Source: JACCZX01 sp963786295 (lineage in GTDB: Bacteria; Pseudomonadota; Gammaproteobacteria; Burkholderiales; Burkholderiaceae_F). Taken from it: a stretch of 64,000 nucleotides of DNA. The stretch covers positions 12,739 to 76,738 of the forward strand of contig CAWAYV010000026.1 of NCBI GenBank assembly GCA_963786295.1. The letters run 5' to 3'. Made by a program: the position numbers and the translations under genes. Under the pieces are notes generated by a model. That model ran no database searches, was not told the origin of the DNA, and saw only the letters and a program-made list of their open reading frames with translations. Numbering within the stretch: the first letter of the stretch is position 1; every line of letters begins with the position of its first letter. Shown here one piece after another: positions 26,967-35,601 of this stretch.

Positions 26967-27332
26967 CTACTTCTTCGATGGGGTCTTGCTGGCCGGCGGG
27001 GCGGGCGGCTTCAGTCTGCAAGTGATCGGCTCTGAAAGCAGCGGATCAAATGTCAGCTGGCCTTCGTCGCCCTTGCTGTGCCAGACAACCTTGCCGTCCT
27101 TGCTTTCATAGCGGGCTCCCGACGCGGCGGGCGTACCGAATACCTCGATCCGGCTGCCGATGTACGTCAACTGAGCTTGGACACCAGGGTAGCGCGGGTG
27201 CTCGTTGAAACGCAGAATGCGGCCGTTGTCGCAAAGCCAATCGGTGGTAAAGCTGCGTGTCGGCGCGGTGTTGCTCGCCTGCGCCGCCGGAAAGGCAAGC
27301 CAAAGCGCAACTGCGATCATCAGGGCTTTCAT
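26967..27332 (-). CDS. Secreted MliC-like (lysozyme-inhibitor-type) protein
   Basis: A 121-residue protein with a signal peptide (MKALMIAVALWLAFPAAQA, cleavage after AQA). The mature part has a cysteine pair (WLCDNGRILRF ... ITCRL) and the ASGARYES and VWHSKGDEGQL stretches typical of the MliC/PliC beta-barrel, where SGxxY and KGxE residues insert into the lysozyme active site. In the given sequence it is joined in frame to the end of prpC, without a stop between them. Removing one A of AAA (27332-27334 on the plus strand TTT) creates an ATGA overlap with a normal PrpC end, so I treat it as a separate gene. Placement inside a prp operon is unusual. Confidence 0.7.
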   Translation of the reverse strand: MKALMIAVALWLAFPAAQASNTAPTRSFTTDWLCDNGRILRFNEHPRYPGVQAQLTYIGSRIEVFGTPAASGARYESKDGKVVWHSKGDEGQLTFDPLLSEPITCRLKPPAPPASKTPSKK

Positions 27333-28489
27333 TTGCCGCTTCTCGATCGGAACGAACTTCAGATCTTCGGGCCCGACATAATTTGCACTCGGCCGAATGA
27401 TCTTGTTGTCGATGCGCTGCTCGATCACGTGCGCACTCCAGCCGCTGGTGCGCGAGATGACGAACAGCGGCGTGAACATCGCGGTGGGCACACCCATCAT
27501 GTGATAACTGGTAGCGCTGTACCAGTCGAGATTCGGAAACATTTTCTTCTCGCGCATCATCACCTGCTCGACGCGCGCCGAGATGTCGAAGAGCTTCATG
27601 TTGCCCGCGTCAGCCGACAATTCCCGCGCGACTTCCTTGATCACTTCGTTGCGCGGGTCGGCGATCGTGTACACCGGGTGGCCGAAGCCGATGATCACCT
27701 GCTTGTCGGCGACACGCTTGACGATGTCGGCCTCGGCATCGTCGGGATTGTCGTAGCGGCCGATCGTGTCGAACGCGAACTCGTTGGCGCCGCCGTGCTT
27801 CGGGCCCTTCAGCGCACCGATCGCCGCGGTGATCGCCGAATACATGTCGCTGCCGGTGCCGGCGACTACGCGTGCGGTGAAGGTCGACGCGTTGAATTCG
27901 TGTTCGGCGTACAGGTTCAGCGACGTGTGCATCGAACGCACCCAGAGCTTCGATGGCGCGCGGCCGTGTAAGCAGATGCAGGAAGTGTCCACCGATCGAG
28001 TCGTCATCGGTCTCGACTTCGATGCGCCGCCCCGAATGCGAGAAGTGATACCAGTAGAGCAGCATCGAGCCAAACGACGCCATCAGCCGATCGGCGATGT
28101 CGCGCGCCTCGGCCAGCTTGTGATCCTCTGCCTCCGGCAGCACCGCGCCCAGCGCCGAGCACGCAGTGCGCATCACATCCATCGGATGCGTGTTGGCTGG
28201 AATCGTCTCGAGCGAGCGCTGCACCGCGGCCGGAATTGCGCGCAGGCTTTTCAGCTTGCGCTTGTACGCCGCAAGCTCGGCGACCGTCGGCAACTTGCCG
28301 TGCACCAGCAGATACGCGATCTCCTCGAACTCGCAGCGCGCGGCGATATCGAGAATGTCGTAGCCGCGATAGTGCAGGTCGTTGCCGCGTGCGACCGACG
28401 GTGCATAAGGCTGTGTTGCCCGCCACGACGCCGGACAGCGCGACGGATTTTTTTGGCTTCAGTGCGGTAACCGCGGGAGCATCGTTCAT
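27329..28489 (-). CDS. prpC: 2-Methylcitrate synthase (three frameshifts)
   Basis: A citrate-synthase-fold enzyme of the PrpC branch, condensing propionyl-CoA with oxaloacetate. Pieces in order: MNDAPAVTALKPKKSVALSG to TVGR, then GNDLHYRGYDILDIAARC through SFGSMLLYWYHFSH to HFLHLL, then GRAPSKLWVRSMHTSLNLYA through GPKHGGANEFAFDTIGRYDN and LDWYSATSYHMMGVPTAMFT to PIEKRQ. Single-base removals near 28388, at 27969 and at 27332-27334 make one frame of about 385 codons ending in TGA. The active-site histidines lie in PKHGGANE and GFGHPVY. ATG 28487-28489 overlaps the stop of the prpB remnant as ATGA. Confidence 0.9.
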
Positions 28490-28578
28490 CGCGAGTCTCT
28501 CCTGTTCGCAAACAGCTGATCCAGCCCGCTCTCACACGCTTCGTAGCCGATCACGTCATGCAACAGGCGGATCTGCAT
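28486..28578 (-). pseudogene. prpB: Methylisocitrate lyase, C-terminal remnant
   Basis: Between mdh and prpC a 30-codon frame reads MQIRLLHDVIGYEACESGLD followed by QLFANRRDSR and a stop that overlaps the prpC start (ATGA). This aligns with the extreme C-terminus of PrpB proteins (pattern MQTR..LY..IGY..YE.KLD.LF). The remaining 90 percent of prpB is absent: the remnant begins only five bases after the mdh stop. It looks like an internal deletion that fused the mdh end to the prpB end while keeping coupling to prpC. It could also be a short coupled leader frame, but the resemblance to PrpB is specific. Confidence 0.6.
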
Positions 28579-28582
28579 CGTG

Positions 28583-29570
28583 CTAGCCGAGCAGGTGAGC
28601 AACGCCATCGCGCTCTTCGAGCAGCTCTTTCAACGTCGCGTCCATTTTCTGGCGTGAAAAGTCGTCGATCTCCAATCCCTTGACGACTTCGTACTTGCCG
28701 TTCGCGCATACGCACGGCATGCCGTACATGACGTCCTGTGGAATCGCCGTAGCTACCGTCCGACGCCACGCCCATCGTGACCCAACGCCCGCCGGTTCCG
28801 GAAACCCAGTCGCGCACATGATCGATCGCCGCATTAGCGGCCGACGCCGCCGACGACAGCCCGCGCGCCTCGATGACTGCAGCCCCGCGCTTGCCGATCG
28901 TCGGGATGTAGGTTTCGCGATACCAAGCGTCATCGATCATCGGCTTGACCGCTTTGCCGTCGATCGTTGCAAACCGCAGATCCGGGTACATCGTCGGCGA
29001 ATGATTGCCCCACACGATCAATTTCTCGATCGACGACACCGGCTTGCCGGTCTTGGCCGCCAACTGCGACAGCGCGCGATTGTGGTCGAGCCTCATCATC
29101 GCGGTGAAACTCGACTTCGGCAGCGACGGCGCCGATTTCATCGCAATGTAAGCGTTGGTGTTCGCCGGATTGCCGACGACCAGCACCTTGACGTTGCGCC
29201 TGGCCGATTGATCGAGCGCCTTGCCCTGCGCCGTAAAGATCTGTGCATTGGCGGCCAACAGGTCCTTGCGCTCCATGCCGGGCCCGCGCGGCCGCGCGCC
29301 CACGAGCAGCGCGATGTCGATGTCTTTGAATGCGGTCGCCGGCTCGCTGTGCGCCTGCATGCCCGCCAGCAGCGGAAAGGCGCAATCGTCCAGCTCCATC
29401 ATCACGCCTTTCAGCGCCTTTTGTGCTTTTTCGTCCGGAATCTCGAGCAGCTGCAAATCGACCGGCTGCTCTTTGCCGAGCATTTCTCCGGATGCGATGC
29501 GAAACAGCAGCGAGTAGCCGATCTGCCCGGCGGCGCCTGTGACGGCGACACGAACGGGAGCTTTATTCAT
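28583..29570 (-). CDS. mdh: Malate dehydrogenase (frameshifted)
   Basis: NAD-dependent malate dehydrogenase of the MDH type 2 family used by betaproteobacteria. ATG 29568-29570 begins MNKAPVRVAVTGAAGQIGYS, the NAD-binding glycine motif. ARPRGPGMERKDLL carries the mobile-loop arginines, VVGNPANTNA follows, and the catalytic histidine is in WGNHSPTMYPD (about residue 190). The frame runs to ASDGSYG, then removal of one base near 28745 continues with IPQDVMYGMPCVCANGKYE to GVAHLLG and TAG. Divergent from gntR; the intervening palindrome at 29681-29692 is a likely operator. Supplies oxaloacetate to both GltA and PrpC. Confidence 0.93.
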
Positions 29571-29667
29571 GATCGTGTTTCTCCGGTGGAATTGCTCGGC
29601 ATGAAAAGCGCGGCCGGGGCCAGCAGGGCAAAACGGGACGGCGAGCAGTCTACTGCAAAAGACCCGG

Positions 29668-29692
29668 TTGACACCACTAGTCTTATATAAGA
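29668..29692. promoter_or_regulatory. Putative GntR operator with -35 element
   Basis: The mdh-gntR intergenic region contains the perfect 12-bp palindrome TCTTATATAAGA at 29681-29692, and a consensus -35 hexamer TTGACA at 29668-29673 reading towards gntR. The -10 box is less clear (TAGATG at 29693-29698 with a 19-base spacer). The palindrome's length and position suit a dimer of the adjacent FarR/HutC-type GntR regulator, which would then control both mdh and its own operon. Confidence 0.5.
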
Positions 29693-29733
29693 TAGATGAT
29701 GTATTGTAAGGCGCTTTGTGTTGAAATGCCGCG

Positions 29734-30492
29734 ATGTCTATCCCGCTCAGCAAGGAAGCCGATTCCGTCAGCCAGGCCGCTGTTTACGCGCCGCTGTACC
29801 GGCAGATCAAGGACTTGATCGTTCAGGGATTGCAGCGCGGAGAGTGGAAGCCCGGCGAGATGATTCCGAGTGAGATGGACCTGGCCGCGCGATTTCAGGT
29901 AAGCCAGGGGACGGTACGCAAGGCCGTCGACGAACTCTCGACCGAGAACCTGCTGGTGAGGCGGCAGGGCAAGGGCACTTTCGTCGCCACGCATCATGAG
30001 CCGCGTGCGCAATTCCGATTTCTGCGCGTAGTGCCCGACGATCATGAGCCGACACCGGCGACCAGTCGCTATCTCGAGTGCAGGCGGACCCGCGCCACCG
30101 GCGACATCGCGCGTCACTTGGCGGTCAGGCCCAGCGATCCCGTCGTGTATCTGCGCCGGCTGCTGAGCTTCGAAGGTGCGCCCGTCGTGCTCGATGAGAT
30201 TTGGCTGCCTGGAAATCTGTTCAAGAAGCTGACGGCGGAGCGTCTTGCCGAATACACAGGGCCGCTGTATGGCTTGTTCGAAACTGAATTCGGAACGCGC
30301 ATGATTCGCGCCGATGAACGGATCAGAGCGGTGGCGGCTACGACCGATGCCGCGAAGCACTTGAAGGTGGCGCCAGGCTCGCCGCTGCTGCTGGTCGAGC
30401 GCGTGTCGTACACCTACGGCGAGCGCCCGGTCGAAGTCCGGCGCGGTCTTTCGGTCACCGAGCGGTATCACTATCGCAACACACTGAGCTAA
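29734..30492 (+). CDS. GntR family regulator (HutC/FarR type, UTRA domain)
   Basis: A 252-residue regulator. The winged helix-turn-helix spans about residues 20-85 (PLYRQIKDLIVQGLQRGEWK, IPSEMDLAARFQVSQGTVRK). The C-terminal UTRA ligand domain follows (VVYLRRLLSFEGAPVVLDEI, LLLVERVSYTYGERPVEVRR, then RYHYRN). UTRA domains bind small organic acids, sugars or fatty acids. Gene position, between mdh and sdhC, is conserved in Burkholderiales, so regulation of the citric acid cycle block by a central metabolite is likely. ATG 29734 lies 42 bases after the palindrome. Confidence 0.88.
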   Translation: MSIPLSKEADSVSQAAVYAPLYRQIKDLIVQGLQRGEWKPGEMIPSEMDLAARFQVSQGTVRKAVDELSTENLLVRRQGKGTFVATHHEPRAQFRFLRVVPDDHEPTPATSRYLECRRTRATGDIARHLAVRPSDPVVYLRRLLSFEGAPVVLDEIWLPGNLFKKLTAERLAEYTGPLYGLFETEFGTRMIRADERIRAVAATTDAAKHLKVAPGSPLLLVERVSYTYGERPVEVRRGLSVTERYHYRNTLS

Positions 30493-30583
30493 CGCGCCGC
30501 TGTGTTGGCGCAGACGATTTGGTTCAGTGCAGCAATTCGGTCAGAATACCGGTCGCGAAGTTCTTTCAAACTAACGGCCATCG

Positions 30584-31003
30584 ATGAGCAGCTTCACCGC
30601 AGAAAAACAGCCACGGCCGCAATTTCGCAACCTTAACTTTCCGCTGCTGCTGACCTATCGCCTGCCGCTGCCTGGGCTGGTGTCGATCATGCACCGGATC
30701 AGCGGAGCGGCACTGTTCCTGGCGCTGCCGCTGCTGCTGTGGATGTTCGACCTGAGCTTGACGTCGGAGCTCAGCTTTGAACGGCTACGGGCCATCGCCT
30801 CCAATTTTTTCTTCAAGCTTCTGCTCGTGTTCCTGATCTGGGGTTTCTTTCACCACTTGGTTGCGGGCATTCGTTTTCTGCTACTCGACCTGCACATTGG
30901 CATCGATCTCAAAGCCGCGCGTGCGAGTGCGATCGCGGTGTACGCCATCAGCCTGCCGCTGACTTTGATTGCGGCGTTCAAGGTCTTTGGAGTGTTTGTC
31001 TGA
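30584..31003 (+). CDS. sdhC: Succinate dehydrogenase cytochrome b556 subunit
   Basis: A 139-residue membrane anchor of complex II with three helices. The conserved SIMHRISGAALFLALP quinone-site segment (Ser and Arg) and FFHHLVAGIRFLLLDLH, whose histidine near residue 90 is the haem b axial ligand candidate, are intact. N-terminal PQFRNLNFPLLLTYRLPLPG is typical. Its stop overlaps the ATG of sdhD as TGATG. First gene of the sdhCDAB-sdhE-gltA run, 91 bases after gntR. Confidence 0.93.
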   Translation: MSSFTAEKQPRPQFRNLNFPLLLTYRLPLPGLVSIMHRISGAALFLALPLLLWMFDLSLTSELSFERLRAIASNFFFKLLLVFLIWGFFHHLVAGIRFLLLDLHIGIDLKAARASAIAVYAISLPLTLIAAFKVFGVFV

Positions 31004-31375
31004 TGGCGCGCGCCGTCGGCTGTCGGCATTGGTCCCAAGCGCGTGGTCGTCGGCGCCCAATATGGTCTGGCGGGATTTATCGGCCAGCGAATCACGTCGG
31101 TCGTGTTGACTTTGTGGGTGCTGCTAGTCGGCCTGAGCGTGTTATTCGGGCCGCTGTCCTACGACAAGTGGGCGGCGTTGTTCGTCCCGCTGTGGATGAA
31201 GGTCATCACGCTGGTTGCGCTTTTCTCTCTGCTGTACCACGCGTGGATCGGTGTGCGAAATATCTGGATGGATTACATCACACCGTTGTGGGTACGACTG
31301 TCGTTGCACACGATCACGGTGCTGTGGTTGATCGCTTGCGCAGTGTGGTCGGTACAGATCCTGTGGAGGGTATGA
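31003..31375 (+). CDS. sdhD: Succinate dehydrogenase membrane anchor subunit (frameshifted at start)
   Basis: The second membrane anchor, about 124 residues with three helices (RITSVVLTLWVLLVGLSVLF; WMKVITLVALFSLLYHAWIG; LHTITVLWLIACAVWSVQIL). YHAWIGVRNIWMDY supplies the haem histidine and quinone-site aspartate-tyrosine. The natural start, ATG 31003 overlapping the sdhC stop, reads MARAVG and needs removal of one T at 31021 to continue as VGIGPKRVVVGAQYGLAGFI. Its stop overlaps the sdhA ATG (ATGA at 31372-31375). Confidence 0.9.
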
Positions 31376-33157
31376 AGGTGCCGGCGACGTCGAACCTGGC
31401 GCGGCGTCGCTTCGACGCAGTCATTGTCGGAGCCGGCGGTGCCGGCATGCGCTGTTCGTTGCAGCTTGCCAACGCAGGGCTGAATGTCGCCGTGCTCTCG
31501 AAGGTGTTTCCGACGCGCTCGCACACGGTGGCCGCACAGGGTGGCATCGGCGCGGCGCTCGGCAACATGACCGAAGACAGCTGGCTGTGGCATATGTTCG
31601 ATACCGTCAAGGGATCGGACTATCTTGGCGACCAGGACGCGATCGAGTTCATGTGTCGCGAAGCGCCGCGCGTCGTCTACGAGCTGGAACACTTTGGCAT
31701 GCCGTTCGATCGCAATCCCGACGGTACGATTTATCAGCGCCCGTTCGGCGGGCATTCGGCGCATTTCGGCGAGAAGCCGGTGCCGCGCGCGTGCGCTGCC
31801 GCCGACCGCACCGGGCATGCGCTGCTGCATACGCTGTATCAACGCAACATTGCATCGCGCACGCAGTTTTTTGTCGAGTGGATGGCGCTCGATCTGATTC
31901 GCAACGCCGATGGCGACGTGGTTGGCGTGATCGCGATTGAGATGGAAACCGGCGAGCCGATGATCTTCGAAGCGAAGGTGACGGTGCTGGCGACCGGTGG
32001 CGCCGGTCGGATCTTGGAGGCGTCGACCAATGCCTACATCTGCACCGGCGACGGGCTTGGACTCGCCGCGCGCGCCGGATTGCCGCTCGAGGACATGGAG
32101 TTCTGGCAGTTTCACCCGAGCGCGAGTGGCCGGGGTCGGCGTGCTGATCACCGAAGGCGTGCGGGGCGAGGGCGGGATTCTGCTGAACTGCAATGGCGAG
32201 CGATTCATGGAGCGTTACGCGCCGACGCTGAAGGATCTGGCGCCGCGCGACATTGTTTCGCGTTCGATGGATCAGGAGATCAAGGAAGGCCGCGGCTGCG
32301 GCCCGAACAAGGATTACGTGCTGCTGAAGCTCGACCATCTCGGGGCGGAAACGATCATGAAGCGGCTGCCGTCGATCCGCGAAATCGCGATCAAGTTCGC
32401 GAATGTCGATCCGGTCAAGGAGCCGATTCCGGTAGTGCCGACGATTCACTATCAGATGGGCGGCATCCCGACCAACTATTTCGGCCAGGTGGTAGCGCCT
32501 GCCGGCGGCAATCCGAACGCTGTTGTCAATGGGTTGTATGCAATCGGAGAATGCGCTTGTGTCAGCGTGCACGGCGCCAATCGGTTGGGTACCAATTCGC
32601 TGCTCGATCTTGTGGTGTTCGGCCGCGCGGCGGGTAATCACATTGTCGATCAGAAAGTTGGCACGATCGGGCATAAGACCTTTCCGGCCGACGGTGGCGA
32701 CGCGACCGTCGCGCGTTTGGCAGCGCTTGATGCCTCGAACAACGGAGAGCGTGTGCAGGATGTTGCCAACGACATCCGCAAGACGATGCAGGCGCATTGC
32801 GGTGTGTTTCGCACCGGCCCATTGCTTGCAAGAGGGCGTGCGCAAGATCACTGGCGCTCGAAGAACGCGCGACGCCGTGTCTCGATCGACGACAAGTCGA
32901 AGATTTTCAACACCGCGCGGATCGAGGCGCTTGAGCTCGAAAACCTGGTCGAGACTGCCAAGGCCACGATCGTTTCTGCTGCCGCGCGCACCGAAAGCCG
33001 CGGCGCGCACTCGCGCGACGACTATCCGGAGCGCGACGATGTTCACTGGCTCAAGCACACGCTGCACTACTCACACGGCAATCGTCTCGATTACAAGCCG
33101 GTCAACATGAAGCCGCTAAGTGTCGACGGGTTCGAACCGAAGCCCAGAACGTTTTAG
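31372..33157 (+). CDS. sdhA: Succinate dehydrogenase flavoprotein subunit (frameshifts)
   Basis: The FAD subunit of complex II, oxidising succinate to fumarate. FDAVIVGAGGAGMRCSLQLA binds FAD and SHTVAAQGGIGAAL has the histidine for covalent FAD; GGHSAHFGEKPVPRAC and YHYSHGNRLDY-type C-terminal residues are present. Two disruptions: one extra base near 32120-32130 (QFHPSA to VAGVGVLITEGVRGEGG, the HPTG active-site loop), and a 60-base block at about 32820-32880. In that block LQEGVRKI and ALEERA lie in other frames while both flanks share one frame, meaning compensating indels. Full length is near 595 residues. Confidence 0.93.
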
Positions 33158-33170
33158 GAACGGAACAGAA

Positions 33171-33931
33171 ATGACTTCCACGCATCGCAGTTGAAGTGCT
33201 GTCGACGGTGCCCGCACCCGGGCCGCGGACAGTTCAGTTCGAGATCTACCGCTACGACCCGGACAAGGACTCGAAGCCGTACATGCAGAAGTTGCAGGTG
33301 ACGCTGCAGCCGTCCGACCGCATGCTGCTCGATGCGCTGATTCGCATCAAGAGCCGAGGTCGACGACAGTCTGTCGTTGCGCCGCAGTTGCCGCGAAGGT
33401 GTATGCGGCTCGGATGCGATGAACATCAACGGCAAGAACGGGCTCGCGTGCGTTACCAACCTGCGCGACCTGAAGGAGCCGATCGTCTTGCGACCGATGC
33501 CGGGCTTGCCGGTGATTCGCGATTTGATCGTCGACATGTCGCAGTTTTTCAAGCAGTACGAATCGATAAAGCCGTATCTGATCAACGACACTCCGCCGCC
33601 TGAAAGGGAGCGGCTGCAATTGCCTTCGGAGCGTGAAGAACTCGATGGGTTGTATGAGTGCATCTTGTGCGCGTGTTGCTCGACCGCGTGTCCGTCGTTC
33701 TGGTGGAATCCGGACAAATTCGTCGGGCCGGCCGGCTTGCTGCAGGCATATCGCTTCATCGCCGATTCGCGAGACCAGGCGACCAACGAGCGGCTCGACA
33801 ACCTGAACGATCCATACCGCCTGTTCCGCTGCCACACGATCATGAACTGCGTCGATGTGTGCCCGAAAAATCTGAATCCAACCCTGGCGATTGGCAAGAT
33901 CAAGGAGCTGTTGGTGCGGAGGGCCGTGTGA
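33171..33931 (+). CDS. sdhB: Succinate dehydrogenase iron-sulfur subunit (frameshifts)
   Basis: The electron-transfer subunit of complex II. VQFEIYRYDPDKDSKPYMQK opens the [2Fe-2S] domain. Removing one base near 33355 joins ALIRIKS to EVDDSLSLRRSCREGVCGSD (cluster cysteines). LYECILCACCSTACPSFWWN and FRCHTIMNCVDVCPKNLNP hold the [4Fe-4S] and [3Fe-4S] ligands. ATG 33171, preceded by GGAACGGAAC, is the best start but also requires one base to be removed within the first four codons; a GTG at 33196 is the first in-frame alternative. Confidence 0.9.
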
Positions 33932-34194
33932 TCGCGGACTCCGGGTTGCCGTTGGCCCGCAGGCGCCTGCGGTGGCGCGCGCGCCGAGGGCTGCTCGAAA
34001 ACGACTGGATCCTCTCGCGCTTTCTCGAGCGCCATGGCGATCAGTTGACGAGCGCGGAGATGGTGTCGTTCGAGGCATTGCTCGATCTGCCCGAAAACGA
34101 ACTGCTCGATTTGTTACTCGCGCGGAGCGATGTGCCCGACGCGCTCGATGTTCCCGACGTACGCGCGATGCTGGACCGGCTGCGCGCTGGCTGA
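33928..34194 (+). CDS. sdhE: FAD assembly factor SdhE
   Basis: An 88-residue protein of the SdhE/Sdh5 family, which promotes covalent FAD attachment to SdhA. The hallmark RRGLLENDWILSRFL (family RGxxE motif) is at residues 19-33. The rest is the small helical bundle (SAEMVSFEALLDLPENELLD). GTG 33928 overlaps the sdhB stop (GTGTGA), so it is coupled. It ends 24 bases before gltA. Confidence 0.9.
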   Translation: MIADSGLPLARRRLRWRARRGLLENDWILSRFLERHGDQLTSAEMVSFEALLDLPENELLDLLLARSDVPDALDVPDVRAMLDRLRAG

Positions 34195-34218
34195 AATTTG
34201 TTACCCAGGACCGAAACC

Positions 34219-35568
34219 ATGGCGCTCGATCCCTCGAATAACAAAGCAACGCTGACATTCTCCGACGGTGCGTCAGCTCTTGAATTGCCGATCTACAAGG
34301 GAACGATGGGTCCCGATGTGATCGACATTCGCCAGTTGTACGCCAAGACCGGCAAGTTCACCTACGACCCTGGATTCTTGTCGACCGCCGCGTGCGCCTC
34401 GTCGATCACGTATATCGACGGCGACAAGGGCGAGCTGCTGTATCGCGGCTACCCGATCGAGCAGCTGGCAACGCAATGCGATTACCTGGAGACCTGTTAC
34501 CTGCTGCTGTACGGCGAGCTGCCGGACGCCGAACAGAAAGAAAAGTTCGACCGGACGGTGAGGTATCACACGATGGTCAACGAGCAGATGCAGTTTTTCC
34601 TGCGCGGATTCCGGCGCGACGCGCATCCGATGGCGGTGATGACGGGCCTGGTCGGCGCGATGTCGGCGTTTTATCCGGATTCGATGAACCTGAACGATCC
34701 GCGCCAAAGAGAGATCTCCGCGCATCGGCTGATCGCAAAAATGCCGACCCTGGTCGCGATGGCTTACAAGTACACCGTTGGTCAACCGTACGTTTATCCG
34801 CGCAACGAGCTGACGTACGCGGCGAATTTCATGCGGATGATGTTCGCAACGCCTTGTGAGGAATACAAAGTCAACGACGTGCTGGTGCGAGCGATGGAAC
34901 GCATTTTCATCCTGCATGCGGACCACGAGCAGAATGCTTCGACATCGACAGTGCGGCTGTGTGCCTCGTCGGGTACCAACCCGTTTGCCGCGATTGCGGC
35001 CGGTGTCGCGTGCCTATGGGGTCCCGCGCACGGCGGCGCCAACGAGGCGGCGCTCAGCATGTTGTACGACATCCAGCGCAACGGCGGTGTCGCGAAAATT
35101 GGCGAATTTATCGCCAAGGTGAAGGACAAGAACTCCGAGGTCAGGCTGATGGGCTTTGGCCATCGCGTGTACAAGAACTACGACCCGCGCGCAAAGCTGA
35201 TGCGCGAGACATGCCACGAGGTATTGAAGGAGCTCGGCCTTCAGGATGATCCGCTGTTCAAGCTGGCAATGGCGCTGGAGAAAATCGCACTCGAAGACGA
35301 TTACTTCGTCAGCCGCAAGTTGTATCCGAACGTCGACTACTACTCCGGCATCGTGCAAAAGGCGATCGGCATTCCGGTGCCGCTCTTTACGGCGGTCTTC
35401 GCGCTGGCGCGCACCGTCGGCTGGATCGCTCAACTGAACGAAATGATTGCCGATCCCGAATACAAGATCGGTCGGCCGCGGCAGCTGTTCGTCGGCGCCA
35501 CGCGGCGCGACGTCACGCCGATCAACAAACGCGGTAAACAACAAGAGCGGGTGGCCGAGCGCGCTTAG
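34219..35568 (+). CDS. gltA: Citrate synthase (type II)
   Basis: A 449-residue hexameric-type citrate synthase, condensing acetyl-CoA and oxaloacetate. Active-site histidines are in ADHEQNAST and GPAHGGANEAA, with HRVYKNYDPRA and the aspartate in PNVDYYSGIVQKA. The N-terminal extension (LTFSDGASALELPIYKGTMG) is characteristic of Gram-negative type II enzymes that are inhibited by NADH. ATG 34219 is preferred over an in-frame upstream codon because the family starts with ALDPSNNKATL. Last gene of the sdh run; intact. Confidence 0.95.
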   Translation: MALDPSNNKATLTFSDGASALELPIYKGTMGPDVIDIRQLYAKTGKFTYDPGFLSTAACASSITYIDGDKGELLYRGYPIEQLATQCDYLETCYLLLYGELPDAEQKEKFDRTVRYHTMVNEQMQFFLRGFRRDAHPMAVMTGLVGAMSAFYPDSMNLNDPRQREISAHRLIAKMPTLVAMAYKYTVGQPYVYPRNELTYAANFMRMMFATPCEEYKVNDVLVRAMERIFILHADHEQNASTSTVRLCASSGTNPFAAIAAGVACLWGPAHGGANEAALSMLYDIQRNGGVAKIGEFIAKVKDKNSEVRLMGFGHRVYKNYDPRAKLMRETCHEVLKELGLQDDPLFKLAMALEKIALEDDYFVSRKLYPNVDYYSGIVQKAIGIPVPLFTAVFALARTVGWIAQLNEMIADPEYKIGRPRQLFVGATRRDVTPINKRGKQQERVAERA

Positions 35569-35601
35569 TCACGCCGCGCTGGCGCTACGACAGGCGGTGA
35601 G

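Noticed and set aside
26967..28073. A genuine PrpC-MliC fusion protein
   Set aside because: It would place a signal peptide in the middle of a cytoplasmic enzyme; removal of one A in a homopolymer gives a classical ATGA gene junction.
31273..33067. Two long minus-strand frames (311 and 472 codons) opposite sdhA
   Set aside because: Antisense shadows with no recognisable domain; the sdhA coding sense is unambiguous despite its frameshifts.
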